A DNA stretch of 64,000 nucleotides. It comes from CAVVAE01 sp963746185. GTDB lineage: Bacteria > Actinomycetota > Actinomycetes > Propionibacteriales > Nocardioidaceae. The number at the start of each line of letters is the position of its first letter. The first letter of the stretch is position 1. This document shows positions 43,317 to 51,609 of the stretch, one piece after another. The notes beneath the pieces were generated by a model, which saw nothing but the letters and a program-made list of their open reading frames with translations, was not told the DNA's origin and ran no database searches. The DNA lies in contig CAVVAE010000003.1 of NCBI GenBank assembly GCA_963746185.1, forward strand, positions 1-64,000, written 5' to 3'. A program made the translations under genes and the position numbers.

Positions 43317-43515
43317 AGGGGGCCTGGCGCGGCGCAGCCGTGACAGGCCCTCAAGCCACGTGCGGCCGATGCCGTACTCCTCTCCATCAGCCGTGAGGTG
43401 TCTACAAACTCACATGACCTGGGCGTACGTGTCAGCGAGCGCAGCGGTAAAGTCCGAGCCAGCCGAGGATGGGACTGCGACCACCGCATCGTGACGAGCT
43501 GAAGGAAGCCAACGC
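43317..43515. promoter_or_regulatory. Leader region of the sdh operon
   Basis: About 200 bases between the terminator and sdhC. It holds a GGGCCTG/CAGGCCC inverted repeat around 43320-43350 and no open frame that I trust. It should carry the sdhCAB promoter; I cannot point to specific boxes. Confidence 0.3.
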
Positions 43516-44304
43516 ATGTCGACAGGAGTCATGGGGCCGGGCCGCGCCCGCATACCAGCGAAGACGTTCCGTCAGGACCGCTGGTGGATCGTGCCCTTGG
43601 CAACCTTCGTGGTGTTCACGGCGTTCGTCATCTACGCAACGTGGCGGGCCTTCGCGGGAGAGCACTACTACTCGGCTCCCTACATCTCCCCGCTCTACTC
43701 CCCTTGCCTCACCGACAGTTGCGTCGAGGGCTCTTCGGACTTCGGACAGCCCTTCTCTTGGTGGAACCTCTCCCCCGCGTTGCTCATCCTGATCTTCCCA
43801 CTCGGGTTCCGGCTGACCTGTTACTACTACCGGAAGGCCTACTACCGGTCGTTCTGGCTCTCCCCACCCGCGTGTGCCGTCGCCGAGCCGCACCGCAACT
43901 ACACCGGTGAGACACGGCTCCCGCTGATCCTGCAGAACATCCACCGCTACTTCTGGTACGCCGCCATCGTGGTCTCGCTGATCCTGACCTACGACGTCGT
44001 ACTCGCCTTCCGCGACGAGCACGAGGAGTGGGGGCACATGGGCCTCGGCACGGTGATCTTCGTGATCAACATCGTGCTGATCTGGCTCTACACCTTGTCG
44101 TGTCACTCCTGTCGACATGCGGTCGGTGGGCGCCTCCGGCACTTCTCCAAGCATCCGTTGCGCTACAAGCTGTGGACCGGCGTCTCGAAGCTCAACCTGA
44201 GCCACGCCAAGTATGCGTGGCTGTCCCTCTTCTCGGTCGCGTTTGCTGACCTCTATGTCTACCTGTTGTCCACCGGCGCCTTCGACGACCCGAGGTTCTT
44301 CTGA
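43516..44304 (+). CDS. sdhC: Succinate dehydrogenase membrane subunit, actinobacterial type
   Basis: 262 residues with five or so membrane segments (WWIVPLATFVVFTAFVIYAT, LSPALLILIFPLGFRLTCYY, YFWYAAIVVSLILTYDVVLA, GLGTVIFVINIVLIWLYTLS, YAWLSLFSVAFADLYVYLLS). Several His/Cys residues near the membrane (HRNY, NIHRYFWY, CHSCRHA) are candidate haem ligands. Only two bases separate it from the flavoprotein gene. This single large anchor replaces separate SdhC and SdhD, as in the Sdh1-type complexes of actinobacteria. Confidence 0.85.
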   Translation: MSTGVMGPGRARIPAKTFRQDRWWIVPLATFVVFTAFVIYATWRAFAGEHYYSAPYISPLYSPCLTDSCVEGSSDFGQPFSWWNLSPALLILIFPLGFRLTCYYYRKAYYRSFWLSPPACAVAEPHRNYTGETRLPLILQNIHRYFWYAAIVVSLILTYDVVLAFRDEHEEWGHMGLGTVIFVINIVLIWLYTLSCHSCRHAVGGRLRHFSKHPLRYKLWTGVSKLNLSHAKYAWLSLFSVAFADLYVYLLSTGAFDDPRFF

Positions 44305-44306
44305 AC

Positions 44307-46181
44307 ATGAGCACGCCATCCGAACAGAACCCGGCACGCCACCCGATGACGGGCAACGTGCTGAGCAGCGACTCCCCGTCTGAGCCGCACGGCTTTGAAG
44401 AGCACACGTACGACGTCGTGGTCATCGGCGCCGGCGGGGCCGGGCTGCGCGCCGCGATCGCCGCCAACGACGCCGGCGCACGCACGGCCATCGTCTGCAA
44501 GTCACTGTTGGGCAAGGCGCACACCGTGATGGCCGAAGGCGGCATCGCAGCCTCGATGGGCAACGTCTACCCCGAGGACAATTGGAAGGTTCACTTCCGC
44601 GACACCATGCGCGGCGGCAAGATGCTCAACAACTGGCGGATGGCTCAGTTGCACGCCCAAGAAGCACCCGAGCGAGTGATGGAGCTCGAGGACTGGGGAG
44701 CACTGTTCGACCGGACCCCTGACGGTCTGATCTCCCAGCGCGACTTCGGCGGCCACCGCTACGCTCGCCTCGCCCACGTCGGGGACCGCACCGGGCTCGA
44801 GATGATCCGCACTCTGCAACAGCGCGCTGTCGCTGTCGGGATCGACGTGTTCATGGAGTGCACGGTCACCGAGATCTTCAAGGATGGCGACCGGGTCTCC
44901 GGAGCCTTCGCCTACTGGCGCGAGTCCGGTCGGTTCATCGTCTTCAAGACTCCGAACGTGGTGCTCGCCACCGGCGGCATCGGCAAGTCCTACCAGGTCA
45001 CCAGCAACTCCTGGGAGTACACCGGCGACGGCCACTCGTTGGCGCTGCGCACCGGTGCCTCGCTCATCAACATGGAGTTCGTGCAGTTCCACCCCACCGG
45101 CATGGTCTGGCCACCGTCGGTCCGCGGTCTCCTCGTCACCGAGTCCGTTCGCGGAGATGGCGGGGTGCTGCGCAACTCCGAAGGCAAGCGCTTCATGTTC
45201 GACTACATCCCGGAGTTCTTCAAAGCCGAGACCGCCGACAGTGAAGAAGAAGGCGACCGCTGGTACGACGACAAGACCAACAACCGGCGGCCACCCGAGC
45301 TGCTCCCTCGTGACGAGGTCGCGCGAGCGATCAACTCCGAGATCAAGGCGGGTCGCGGATCCCCGCATGGCGGCGTCTTCCTCGACATCGCCTCACGTCG
45401 TACGCCGGAGTTCATCAAGCGCCGGCTGCCGTCGATGTACCACCAGTTCAAAGAGCTCGCTGACGTCGACATCACCGCCGAACCGATGGAGATCGGCCCG
45501 ACCTGCCACTACGTCATGGGCGGCGTCGAGGTCGACGCCGACACCGGGCAGAGCATCGTCGAGGGGCTGTACGCCGCTGGCGAGGTGGCTGGCGGGATGC
45601 ACGGGTCGAACCGGCTAGGCGGAAACTCGCTGTCTGACCTGCTCGTTTTCGGTCGCCGAGCTGGGCTCAACGCGGCGTACGCTGCCGAACGGACATCCGC
45701 GAACCGGCCCGTCGTGACCGACGACGAGGTGAAGGACGCAGCCGAGCGAGCGCTTGCTCCGTTCACTGTCGAAGGGGGCGAGAACCCCTACACGATCCAG
45801 AACGACCTGCAAGACATCATGCAGCGACTGGTCGGAATCATCCGGGACGCCGATGAGCTCTCGGAGTCGCTCCAGGAGATCGACGCGCTCCGCGAACGAG
45901 CCTCGCGCCTCTCCGTGGAGGGCAACCGCCAGTACAACCCTGGCTGGCACCTTGCGCTCGACCTCAGCAACATGCTCATCGTGTCGGAGTGCATCGCCAA
46001 GGCCGCGCTCGAGCGCAAGGAGTCACGAGGTGGCCACACCCGCGACGACTACCCCGGCCCTGACCGGTCCTGGGGCACCGTGAACCTCGTGGAAACACTC
46101 GGCGAGGATGGCCACGTCGAGATCAAGCACCAACCACTGCCCGTCATGCCTGACGAGCTCAAGTCCATGTTCGAGCAGTGA
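44307..46181 (+). CDS. sdhA: Succinate dehydrogenase/fumarate reductase flavoprotein subunit
   Basis: 624 residues. FAD-binding YDVVVIGAGGAGLRAAIAAN at about residue 35; covalent-FAD His region KAHTVMAEGGIAASMGN; active-site region VQFHPTGMVWPPSVRGLLVT; and a substrate-binding Arg/His stretch ASRRTPEFIKRRLPSMYHQF. AGEVAGGMHGSNRLGGNSLS is the conserved FAD end. It oxidises succinate and passes electrons to SdhB. Middle gene of a tight sdhCAB operon. Confidence 0.95.
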   Translation: MSTPSEQNPARHPMTGNVLSSDSPSEPHGFEEHTYDVVVIGAGGAGLRAAIAANDAGARTAIVCKSLLGKAHTVMAEGGIAASMGNVYPEDNWKVHFRDTMRGGKMLNNWRMAQLHAQEAPERVMELEDWGALFDRTPDGLISQRDFGGHRYARLAHVGDRTGLEMIRTLQQRAVAVGIDVFMECTVTEIFKDGDRVSGAFAYWRESGRFIVFKTPNVVLATGGIGKSYQVTSNSWEYTGDGHSLALRTGASLINMEFVQFHPTGMVWPPSVRGLLVTESVRGDGGVLRNSEGKRFMFDYIPEFFKAETADSEEEGDRWYDDKTNNRRPPELLPRDEVARAINSEIKAGRGSPHGGVFLDIASRRTPEFIKRRLPSMYHQFKELADVDITAEPMEIGPTCHYVMGGVEVDADTGQSIVEGLYAAGEVAGGMHGSNRLGGNSLSDLLVFGRRAGLNAAYAAERTSANRPVVTDDEVKDAAERALAPFTVEGGENPYTIQNDLQDIMQRLVGIIRDADELSESLQEIDALRERASRLSVEGNRQYNPGWHLALDLSNMLIVSECIAKAALERKESRGGHTRDDYPGPDRSWGTVNLVETLGEDGHVEIKHQPLPVMPDELKSMFEQ

Positions 46182-46194
46182 GGGAGACGCACTG

Positions 46195-46968
46195 ATGGGA
46201 TACGACCTCAAGCTTCGCATCTGGCGCGGCGACAAGTCGGGCGGCGAGCTCGGCGACTACACCGTCGCGGTAGAGGAAGGGGAGGTAGTGCTCGACGCGA
46301 TCCACCGGCTGCAGGCGACTCAGGCCGGGGACCTCGCGGTGCGATGGAACTGCAAGGCAGGCAAGTGCGGCTCGTGCAGTGCCGAGATCAACGGCAAGCC
46401 ACGGCTGATGTGCATGACACGGCTGACCGACTTCGATGCGTCCGAGACCATTACCGTCACGCCGTTGCGCACGTTCCCGATCATCCGCGACCTGGTCTGC
46501 GACGTCTCGTTCAATTACGAGAAAGCCAAGCAGGTACCAGCGTTCGCGCCCATCCCCCGCGACGCTGACGGCAAACGCCGAATGCAACAAGTCGAGGTCG
46601 AGCGCGGCCAAGAGTTCCGCAAGTGCATCGAGTGCTTCTTGTGCCAGGACGTCTGCCACGTCATCCGCGACCACGACGACAACAAGGAGTCGTTCGCGGG
46701 CCCACGGTTCTTCCTGCGGTACGCCGAGCTCGACATGCACCCGCTCGACACCAACGACCGCCGCCAGCTGGCGCAGGATGCCGCAGGTATCGGGATGTGC
46801 AACATCACCAAGTGCTGCACCGAGGTGTGCCCCGAAGGGATCAAGATCACAGACAACGCGATCATCCCGATGAAGGAACGTGTCGCTGACCGCAAGTACG
46901 ACCCGCTCGTCTGGCTTGGCTCGAAGATCTTCACCCGCGGCGACCGCGCCGGCCGCTCGGAGGTCTGA
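46195..46968 (+). CDS. sdhB: Succinate dehydrogenase iron-sulfur subunit
   Basis: 257 residues. N-terminal 2Fe-2S site RWNCKAGKCGSCSAEINGKP with a later Cys (LMCMTRL). C-terminal clusters: KCIECFLCQDVCHV (4Fe-4S) and CNITKCCTEVCPEGI (3Fe-4S). Start ATG 46195 lies 13 bases after the sdhA stop, with GAGGGAGA ahead. Completes the electron path from FAD to the membrane subunit. Confidence 0.95.
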   Translation: MGYDLKLRIWRGDKSGGELGDYTVAVEEGEVVLDAIHRLQATQAGDLAVRWNCKAGKCGSCSAEINGKPRLMCMTRLTDFDASETITVTPLRTFPIIRDLVCDVSFNYEKAKQVPAFAPIPRDADGKRRMQQVEVERGQEFRKCIECFLCQDVCHVIRDHDDNKESFAGPRFFLRYAELDMHPLDTNDRRQLAQDAAGIGMCNITKCCTEVCPEGIKITDNAIIPMKERVADRKYDPLVWLGSKIFTRGDRAGRSEV

Positions 46969-47131
46969 GCTTTCAGCACTCGTTCGATTTTGTATGCAGT
47001 TCGAAGTCTCAGGTGAGCGTGCATGGTCGAAACCGCGAGAGCGCAACGTCTCACCGACGGCACGCGACCTCCGAGCGTGCAAACTCCTCCAGCGCAGGCA
47101 GAGACCTACCGACACCTTTAGGCTCGGCTTC

Positions 47132-48238
47132 GTGTCGAGACTGTGGAAGGTCTACTCCGGATTGCGCCGCTGGACGCGGTTGCGTGCGACGGGTGACGGG
47201 ATCCGGCTCTTCGAAGGCGCTGACCTCGGGCGCAGCGTCGATCGGCTTGCGGAGTCTCTCGGCGGCCGGGCCGGGATCGACGAAGTACTGGCAGACCTCG
47301 ATCGCAACGCCGTGGTGGTCGACATACCCGCGACTGCTGCCACCTACGGGTTTCGCTGGGACGATGCCGATTCCGGTGATGCGGAGTGGTGGCCTCAGGG
47401 CATCACCACGTCGGCCGACGCAAGCGACGCCGAGGACATCAGGGGACGCAAGCTCGTGGTGGTGGCGTGGTACGCCAAGCGGCTCAAAGGACTGACCAAG
47501 GGTGTGCGCCTGAGCTTCGCCGATGTCACGGACGAGAGTGCGCCGCGCTACCGACATGTGCTGCTCGTCGAACCATCGAGGAACTGGCTGACACGCAAGG
47601 TGTCGATGCGTCCAGTGCCGGTGCACGCCGGCGGGATCCTCTGGTACGGACCGTCGATTCTCGTGGCGGACACCAGCGGCGGCTTCCGCACGTTCCAGGT
47701 GGACGACATCCTGCGCGTCGACGGCGACGGCTGGCGCGGCTACCAGTACGTGATGCCCCAGCGGACGTCGTACAAGGCCGTGAACGACCGCGGCTTCTCG
47801 CCCTTCAGGTTTTCGTTCGTCTCGCTGGACCGCAGCGGACCTGACCACCAGCTGATCGCCGGCGAGTACGGCGGCACCGGCACCAAGAACCGGCTGATCC
47901 GTTTCCGCTTCGACGCAGCGAAGACGGCGCTCGCGATGGACGACGGTGTGTCACGGCCCGAGGAGATCGTGCTCGACGGGCTGACCCACATGCAGGGTGC
48001 GACCGTCGTTCGCGGCACGTACTACCTCTCGACGAGCCGCGGCGGCAAGACACCGGGCACGTTGTGGGTTCGGCCGCCTGGTGAAGAAGTTCGCGAGTAC
48101 CGCGGCGTGCTGGCGATCGGACCCGAGGACCTCACGTACTGGCCGCAGCGTGATGAGCTGTGGAACTGCTCGGAGTACGTCCAGAAGCGCTACGTCTACT
48201 CGATGCCCCTCGCCACCTTCTCCGAATCGCCTGACTGA
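47132..48238 (+). CDS. Hypothetical protein, possibly beta-propeller
   Basis: About 368 residues from GTG 47132. No signal peptide or membrane segment. It is rich in Trp/Tyr/Gly strands spaced at about 50 residues (GGILWYGPSILVADTSGGFR, GWRGYQYVMPQRTSYKAVND, FRFSFVSLDRSGPDHQLIAG, YLSTSRGGKTPGTLWVRP), suggesting a propeller-like all-beta fold. I do not recognise the family. The frame opens further upstream to 46880 but overlaps sdhB. A 160-base gap separates it from sdhB. Confidence 0.6.
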   Translation: MSRLWKVYSGLRRWTRLRATGDGIRLFEGADLGRSVDRLAESLGGRAGIDEVLADLDRNAVVVDIPATAATYGFRWDDADSGDAEWWPQGITTSADASDAEDIRGRKLVVVAWYAKRLKGLTKGVRLSFADVTDESAPRYRHVLLVEPSRNWLTRKVSMRPVPVHAGGILWYGPSILVADTSGGFRTFQVDDILRVDGDGWRGYQYVMPQRTSYKAVNDRGFSPFRFSFVSLDRSGPDHQLIAGEYGGTGTKNRLIRFRFDAAKTALAMDDGVSRPEEIVLDGLTHMQGATVVRGTYYLSTSRGGKTPGTLWVRPPGEEVREYRGVLAIGPEDLTYWPQRDELWNCSEYVQKRYVYSMPLATFSESPD

Positions 48239-48300
48239 GCGCGGACCGATTGAGCACGGGCTGGTCGGACGAATCGGGGCCAGCGGCGTACGGTGAAGTC

Positions 48301-48588
48301 ATGGCAAGTGTGCTGACGCAGGACCAGATCTCCGAGGCCCTCGACTCACTGAGTGGCTGGACGCTCGAGGGTGGCGACACGATCCGGCGAGATGTCACGG
48401 CAGACTCTTTCGCGGGTGGGATCTCGCTCGTCGACCAGGTCGCCGTCATCGCTGACGCGATGGACCACCACCCCGACATCGACATCCGCTGGACGACGAT
48501 CACGTTTCGGCTGTCCACGCACTCCGCGGGCGGGTTGACTCACAACGACTTCCGGCTGGCTGCCGAGATCGACCGACTCGCTCCCTGA
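48301..48588 (+). CDS. Pterin-4a-carbinolamine dehydratase
   Basis: 95 residues, the family's usual size. Active-site region DAMDHHPDIDIRWTTITFRL holds the HHPD motif, and THSAGGLTHNDFRLAAEIDR the conserved C-terminal Gly-Gly-Leu-Thr. Recycles oxidised pterin cofactor or acts as a moonlighting regulator in other bacteria. No pterin-dependent hydroxylase is seen nearby, so its substrate role here is inferred. Confidence 0.9.
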   Translation: MASVLTQDQISEALDSLSGWTLEGGDTIRRDVTADSFAGGISLVDQVAVIADAMDHHPDIDIRWTTITFRLSTHSAGGLTHNDFRLAAEIDRLAP

Positions 48589-48673
48589 GCCCGCCTCTGG
48601 ACCCCCAGCCCCCGCGGGGTAATACTGGAGAAGATCCCCGCGGAGACTCCGCGCCGGATCTGGAGGTCTCCAG

Positions 48674-48916
48674 ATGAAGATCAACCGCGTGACCGTCGTC
48701 CTCGTCAGTACTTTCCTCGCACTCATCGCGGCAACCGGAGTCGCCGCCGCATCGGGCGGCAACGATGCTCACAGCCAGAACGGCAAGAACAGTCCGGTGC
48801 AGGTCGGCAACTTCACGCCGTGGCACAGCAAGCCGACGCCGGTTCACGTGCAATACCGGCCACACGTGATGTGTGACGAGCTCAATCACGGCGCCATGTA
48901 CGACCAGCGCTCCTAG
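48674..48916 (+). CDS. Small secreted protein
   Basis: 80 residues. Clear signal peptide (RVTVVLVSTFLALIAATGVA, cleavage near AASGG). The mature part is about 50 residues, rich in His, Asn and Pro, with one Cys (HVMCDELNHG). GGAGG lies 10 bases before the ATG. No family recognised. The single cysteine makes a disulfide-linked dimer possible. Confidence 0.65.
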   Translation: MKINRVTVVLVSTFLALIAATGVAAASGGNDAHSQNGKNSPVQVGNFTPWHSKPTPVHVQYRPHVMCDELNHGAMYDQRS

Positions 48917-48998
48917 TCCACACGGCCAGGCTGTCTGCGTCTTCCTGACACGGTAGGGCTCGCGCGACCCTCATACCTTGGGTTGAGATGATCGCGGC

Positions 48999-50648
48999 AT
49001 GGATGCTGACGTGATCGTGGTGGGTGCTGGGCTCGCCGGCTTGGTCGCCACCGCCGAACTGGCAGACGCCGGGCGCAAGGTCCTTCTTCTCGACCAGGAG
49101 CCCGAGACAAACTTCGGTGGCCAAGCGCACTGGTCGTTCGGTGGGTTGTTCCTCGTCGACTCCCCAGAGCAACGCCGGATGGGCATCCATGACTCGCACG
49201 ACCTGGCGCTCCAGGACTGGATGGGGTCCGCGGGCTTCGACCGCCCCGAGGACCACTGGCCGCGCAAGTGGGCCGATGCCTACATCGACTTCGCTGCCGG
49301 TGAGAAGCGCGCCTGGCTGCACGCGCAGGGCATGCGTTTCTTCCCCGTCGTCGGATGGGCGGAGCGCGGCGGCTATCTGGCCACCGGCCACGGCAACTCG
49401 GTCCCTCGCTTCCACGTGACGTGGGGCACCGGACCCGGCGTGGTGGCGCCGTTCGAACGACGCGTCCGCGAGGCGGTGAGCCGCGGCCAAGTGCACCTGA
49501 GGTTCCGCCACCGCGTCGACGAGCTTGTCACCCATTCCGGAGAAGGCCGCGGCGTGCGAGGCACGCTGCTGGAAACCAGCGCGCAGGCACGTGGCGCCGC
49601 GAGCTCGCGTACGCCGGTAGGCGAGTTCGAGCTCAACGCCCAGGCGGTCATCGTCACGTCGGGAGGGATCGGCGGCGACCACGACCTGGTCCGTCGCTGC
49701 TGGCCGGCTCGCCTCGGAACCCCTCCCCAGCACATGATCACCGGCGTCCCAAGGCACGTCGATGGCCGGATGCTCGGCATCACGGCGGACGCGGGCGGCA
49801 GGATCATCAACCCCGACAGGATGTGGCACTACGTCGAAGGCGTGCGCAACTGGAACCCGATCTGGGATGGCCACGGCATCAGGATCCTGCCTGGCCCGTC
49901 CTCAATGTGGTTCGACGCGACAGGTCATCGGCTACCTGCGCCGTTGTTCCCTGGCTTCGACACGTTGGGGACCCTGGGGCACCTGCGCTCGACCGGACAC
50001 GACCACAGCTGGTTCGTACTGACTCAGAAGATCATCGAGAAGGAGTTCGCACTCTCGGGCTCTGAGCAAAACCCCGACCTCACCGGCAAGAGCGTCCGCC
50101 AGGTACTGGGACGTGTCAGGTCAGGGGCGCCTGGCCCGGTCGAGGCCTTCAAACAACGAGGGGACGACTTCGTCGTGGCCGACACTCTCGACGAGCTCGT
50201 ACGTGGGATGAATGCGCTGACCGACGTACCCCTCCTCGAGTACGACGATCTGCGACGTGAAATCGAAGCTCGCGACCGTGAGCTGGCCAACGGTTTCGGC
50301 AAGGACGCCCAGATCATGGCGATCCGCAGCGCTCGCGCGTATCGCGGCGACAAGCTCGTGCGCGTCGCGTCGCCACACGGCATCCTCGACCCCAAGGCCG
50401 GGCCGCTGATCGCGGTGAAGCTGCACATCATCACCCGCAAGACACTCGGCGGGCTCGAGACGGATCTTGACGGTCGCGTCCTCACGGCTGAGGGCAACCC
50501 GCTGCCCGGGGTGTATGCAGCTGGTGAGGTCAGTGGCTTCGGAGGTGGCGGCATGCACGGCTACCGCGCATTGGAGGGCACGTTCCTCGGAGGTTGCATC
50601 TTCTCGGGTCGAGCAGCTGGGCGCGCCGCAGCAGCCGCAACGGCCTGA
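48999..50648 (+). CDS. FAD-dependent dehydrogenase of the fumarate reductase/KstD group
   Basis: 549 residues. ADVIVVGAGLAGLVATAELA (GxGxxG) at the start, FGGQAHWSFGGLFLVDSPEQ, VIVTSGGIGGDHDLVRRCWP, and a C-terminal FAD end (VYAAGEVSGFGGGGMHGYRA then LEGTFLGGCIFSGRAAG). These features match the soluble flavocytochrome c/3-ketosteroid dehydrogenase superfamily. Substrate not deducible. Alone in its strand context, with a small membrane protein convergent just behind. Confidence 0.88.
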   Translation: MDADVIVVGAGLAGLVATAELADAGRKVLLLDQEPETNFGGQAHWSFGGLFLVDSPEQRRMGIHDSHDLALQDWMGSAGFDRPEDHWPRKWADAYIDFAAGEKRAWLHAQGMRFFPVVGWAERGGYLATGHGNSVPRFHVTWGTGPGVVAPFERRVREAVSRGQVHLRFRHRVDELVTHSGEGRGVRGTLLETSAQARGAASSRTPVGEFELNAQAVIVTSGGIGGDHDLVRRCWPARLGTPPQHMITGVPRHVDGRMLGITADAGGRIINPDRMWHYVEGVRNWNPIWDGHGIRILPGPSSMWFDATGHRLPAPLFPGFDTLGTLGHLRSTGHDHSWFVLTQKIIEKEFALSGSEQNPDLTGKSVRQVLGRVRSGAPGPVEAFKQRGDDFVVADTLDELVRGMNALTDVPLLEYDDLRREIEARDRELANGFGKDAQIMAIRSARAYRGDKLVRVASPHGILDPKAGPLIAVKLHIITRKTLGGLETDLDGRVLTAEGNPLPGVYAAGEVSGFGGGGMHGYRALEGTFLGGCIFSGRAAGRAAAAATA

Positions 50649-50650
50649 GG

Positions 50651-50917
50651 TCAGAGAAACCACGTCCCCGCGACGACACTCGGGATGACGCCGACCACCA
50701 CCCACGGGGTCTTCCACGAGATCTCGTTGATGAGGCGAACCCCGAGGATGCCGCCCACGTTGAGGATGGCCGCGATCGTGAGCAGGCCGTACATCGCACT
50801 GGGACGGTCATCCTCGATGGTGAAGATCGCTGCGAGGATCAGCCCGGTCGAGTGGGCGAAGATCAGTGTCAGGACCAGCGCGCTGAGAACCCAACGTTGA
50901 ACCCGGGTGATGTGCAC
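50651..50917 (-). CDS. Small three-helix membrane protein
   Basis: 88 residues and about three hydrophobic segments (WVLSALVLTLIFAHSTGLIL, YGLLTIAAILNVGGILGVRL, TPWVVVGVIPSVVAGTWFL). Begins MHITRVQRWVL. It converges on the FAD dehydrogenase gene with only two bases between the stops. No family recognised. Confidence 0.65.
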   Translation of the reverse strand: MHITRVQRWVLSALVLTLIFAHSTGLILAAIFTIEDDRPSAMYGLLTIAAILNVGGILGVRLINEISWKTPWVVVGVIPSVVAGTWFL

Positions 50918-51064
50918 GAAGACTCCTGGTGGCGCTGCGTGGAACGCTGCGTCGTCCTTAGGTCAATCGCCGCGCGAAACGTGGTCGCAGTCTACCGACG
51001 GCTGTCCCGGAATTCTTCGTGCCAGCCAGACGGCGTACGACGGTTCGCCGCCTTGTGCTGGCGG

Positions 51065-51343
51065 CTACGCGGCCGGGGCGGTGTGCAGCGCAGTGTTGGT
51101 CACGACCGTCTGCTGCCGGTGTTCGACGGCGAGGCACTCGGCCTGACGATGCGGGAGGAATCCCGAATCGGCTGCGCAGTCATGACACACAGCAAGGGCG
51201 AGCCCTCCCAGGTGAATCACCTCGATGATGTGCGGGTGGCAGGGTTCCTCGCTGAGTGCGTGCTGGTGATCCCGGCGATGCGCGGCCGCGGCCGTGCTCG
51301 CTGCCACCTCGGTCACTGCCATGGCTAGCTTGTGCTGCTCCAT
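51065..51343 (-). CDS. Small CxxC protein with a conserved-looking core
   Basis: 92 residues. The core HIIEVIHLGGLALAVCHDCA then ADSGFLPHRQAECLAVEHRQ reads like a folded, metal-binding module (CxxC plus several His). GAGGAGG lies 10 bases before the ATG, which supports translation. The N-terminal third is Ala-rich. I do not recognise the family. Confidence 0.55.
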   Translation of the reverse strand: MEQHKLAMAVTEVAASTAAAAHRRDHQHALSEEPCHPHIIEVIHLGGLALAVCHDCAADSGFLPHRQAECLAVEHRQQTVVTNTALHTAPAA

Positions 51344-51538
51344 TGCCTACGCACCTCCTCGCGCTGTGTTCAACGTCTCTACGACGCCGCGGAGACCCTG
51401 GACGTTCCCTTGTGTTCATGTAAACGCGAAGGACCGACGTTTTTGGTCAAGACACGCATGAACCTGACTCGTCGTACTCGTGCGGCTACCCCCCGACTTC
51501 TCCCAGGAGGCACGAGCGGATGCCCTGATACGCCAACG

Positions 51539-51597
51539 CCGAGTGGGAGGATCCGGCGCGCCACACTGTGGCTTGGGCGCCGCAACCTCCCACTCGG
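51539..51597. terminator. Hairpin downstream of the MFS transporter gene
   Basis: CCGAGTGGGAGG (51539-51550) pairs perfectly with CCTCCCACTCGG (51586-51597), and inner GGCGC/GCGCC bases extend the stem. It lies 13 bases beyond the transporter stop, so it probably ends that transcript. No mobile-element gene is enclosed. Confidence 0.6.
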
Positions 51598-51609
51598 GAT
51601 TCGCGTCAG

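Noticed and set aside
46880..47131. Upstream extension of the 47132 gene
   Set aside because: It overlaps sdhB in another frame and has no similarity to the rest of the protein.
51539..51597. Terminal inverted repeat of an insertion sequence
   Set aside because: The two arms are only 35 bases apart and enclose no gene; it is a hairpin right after a stop codon.
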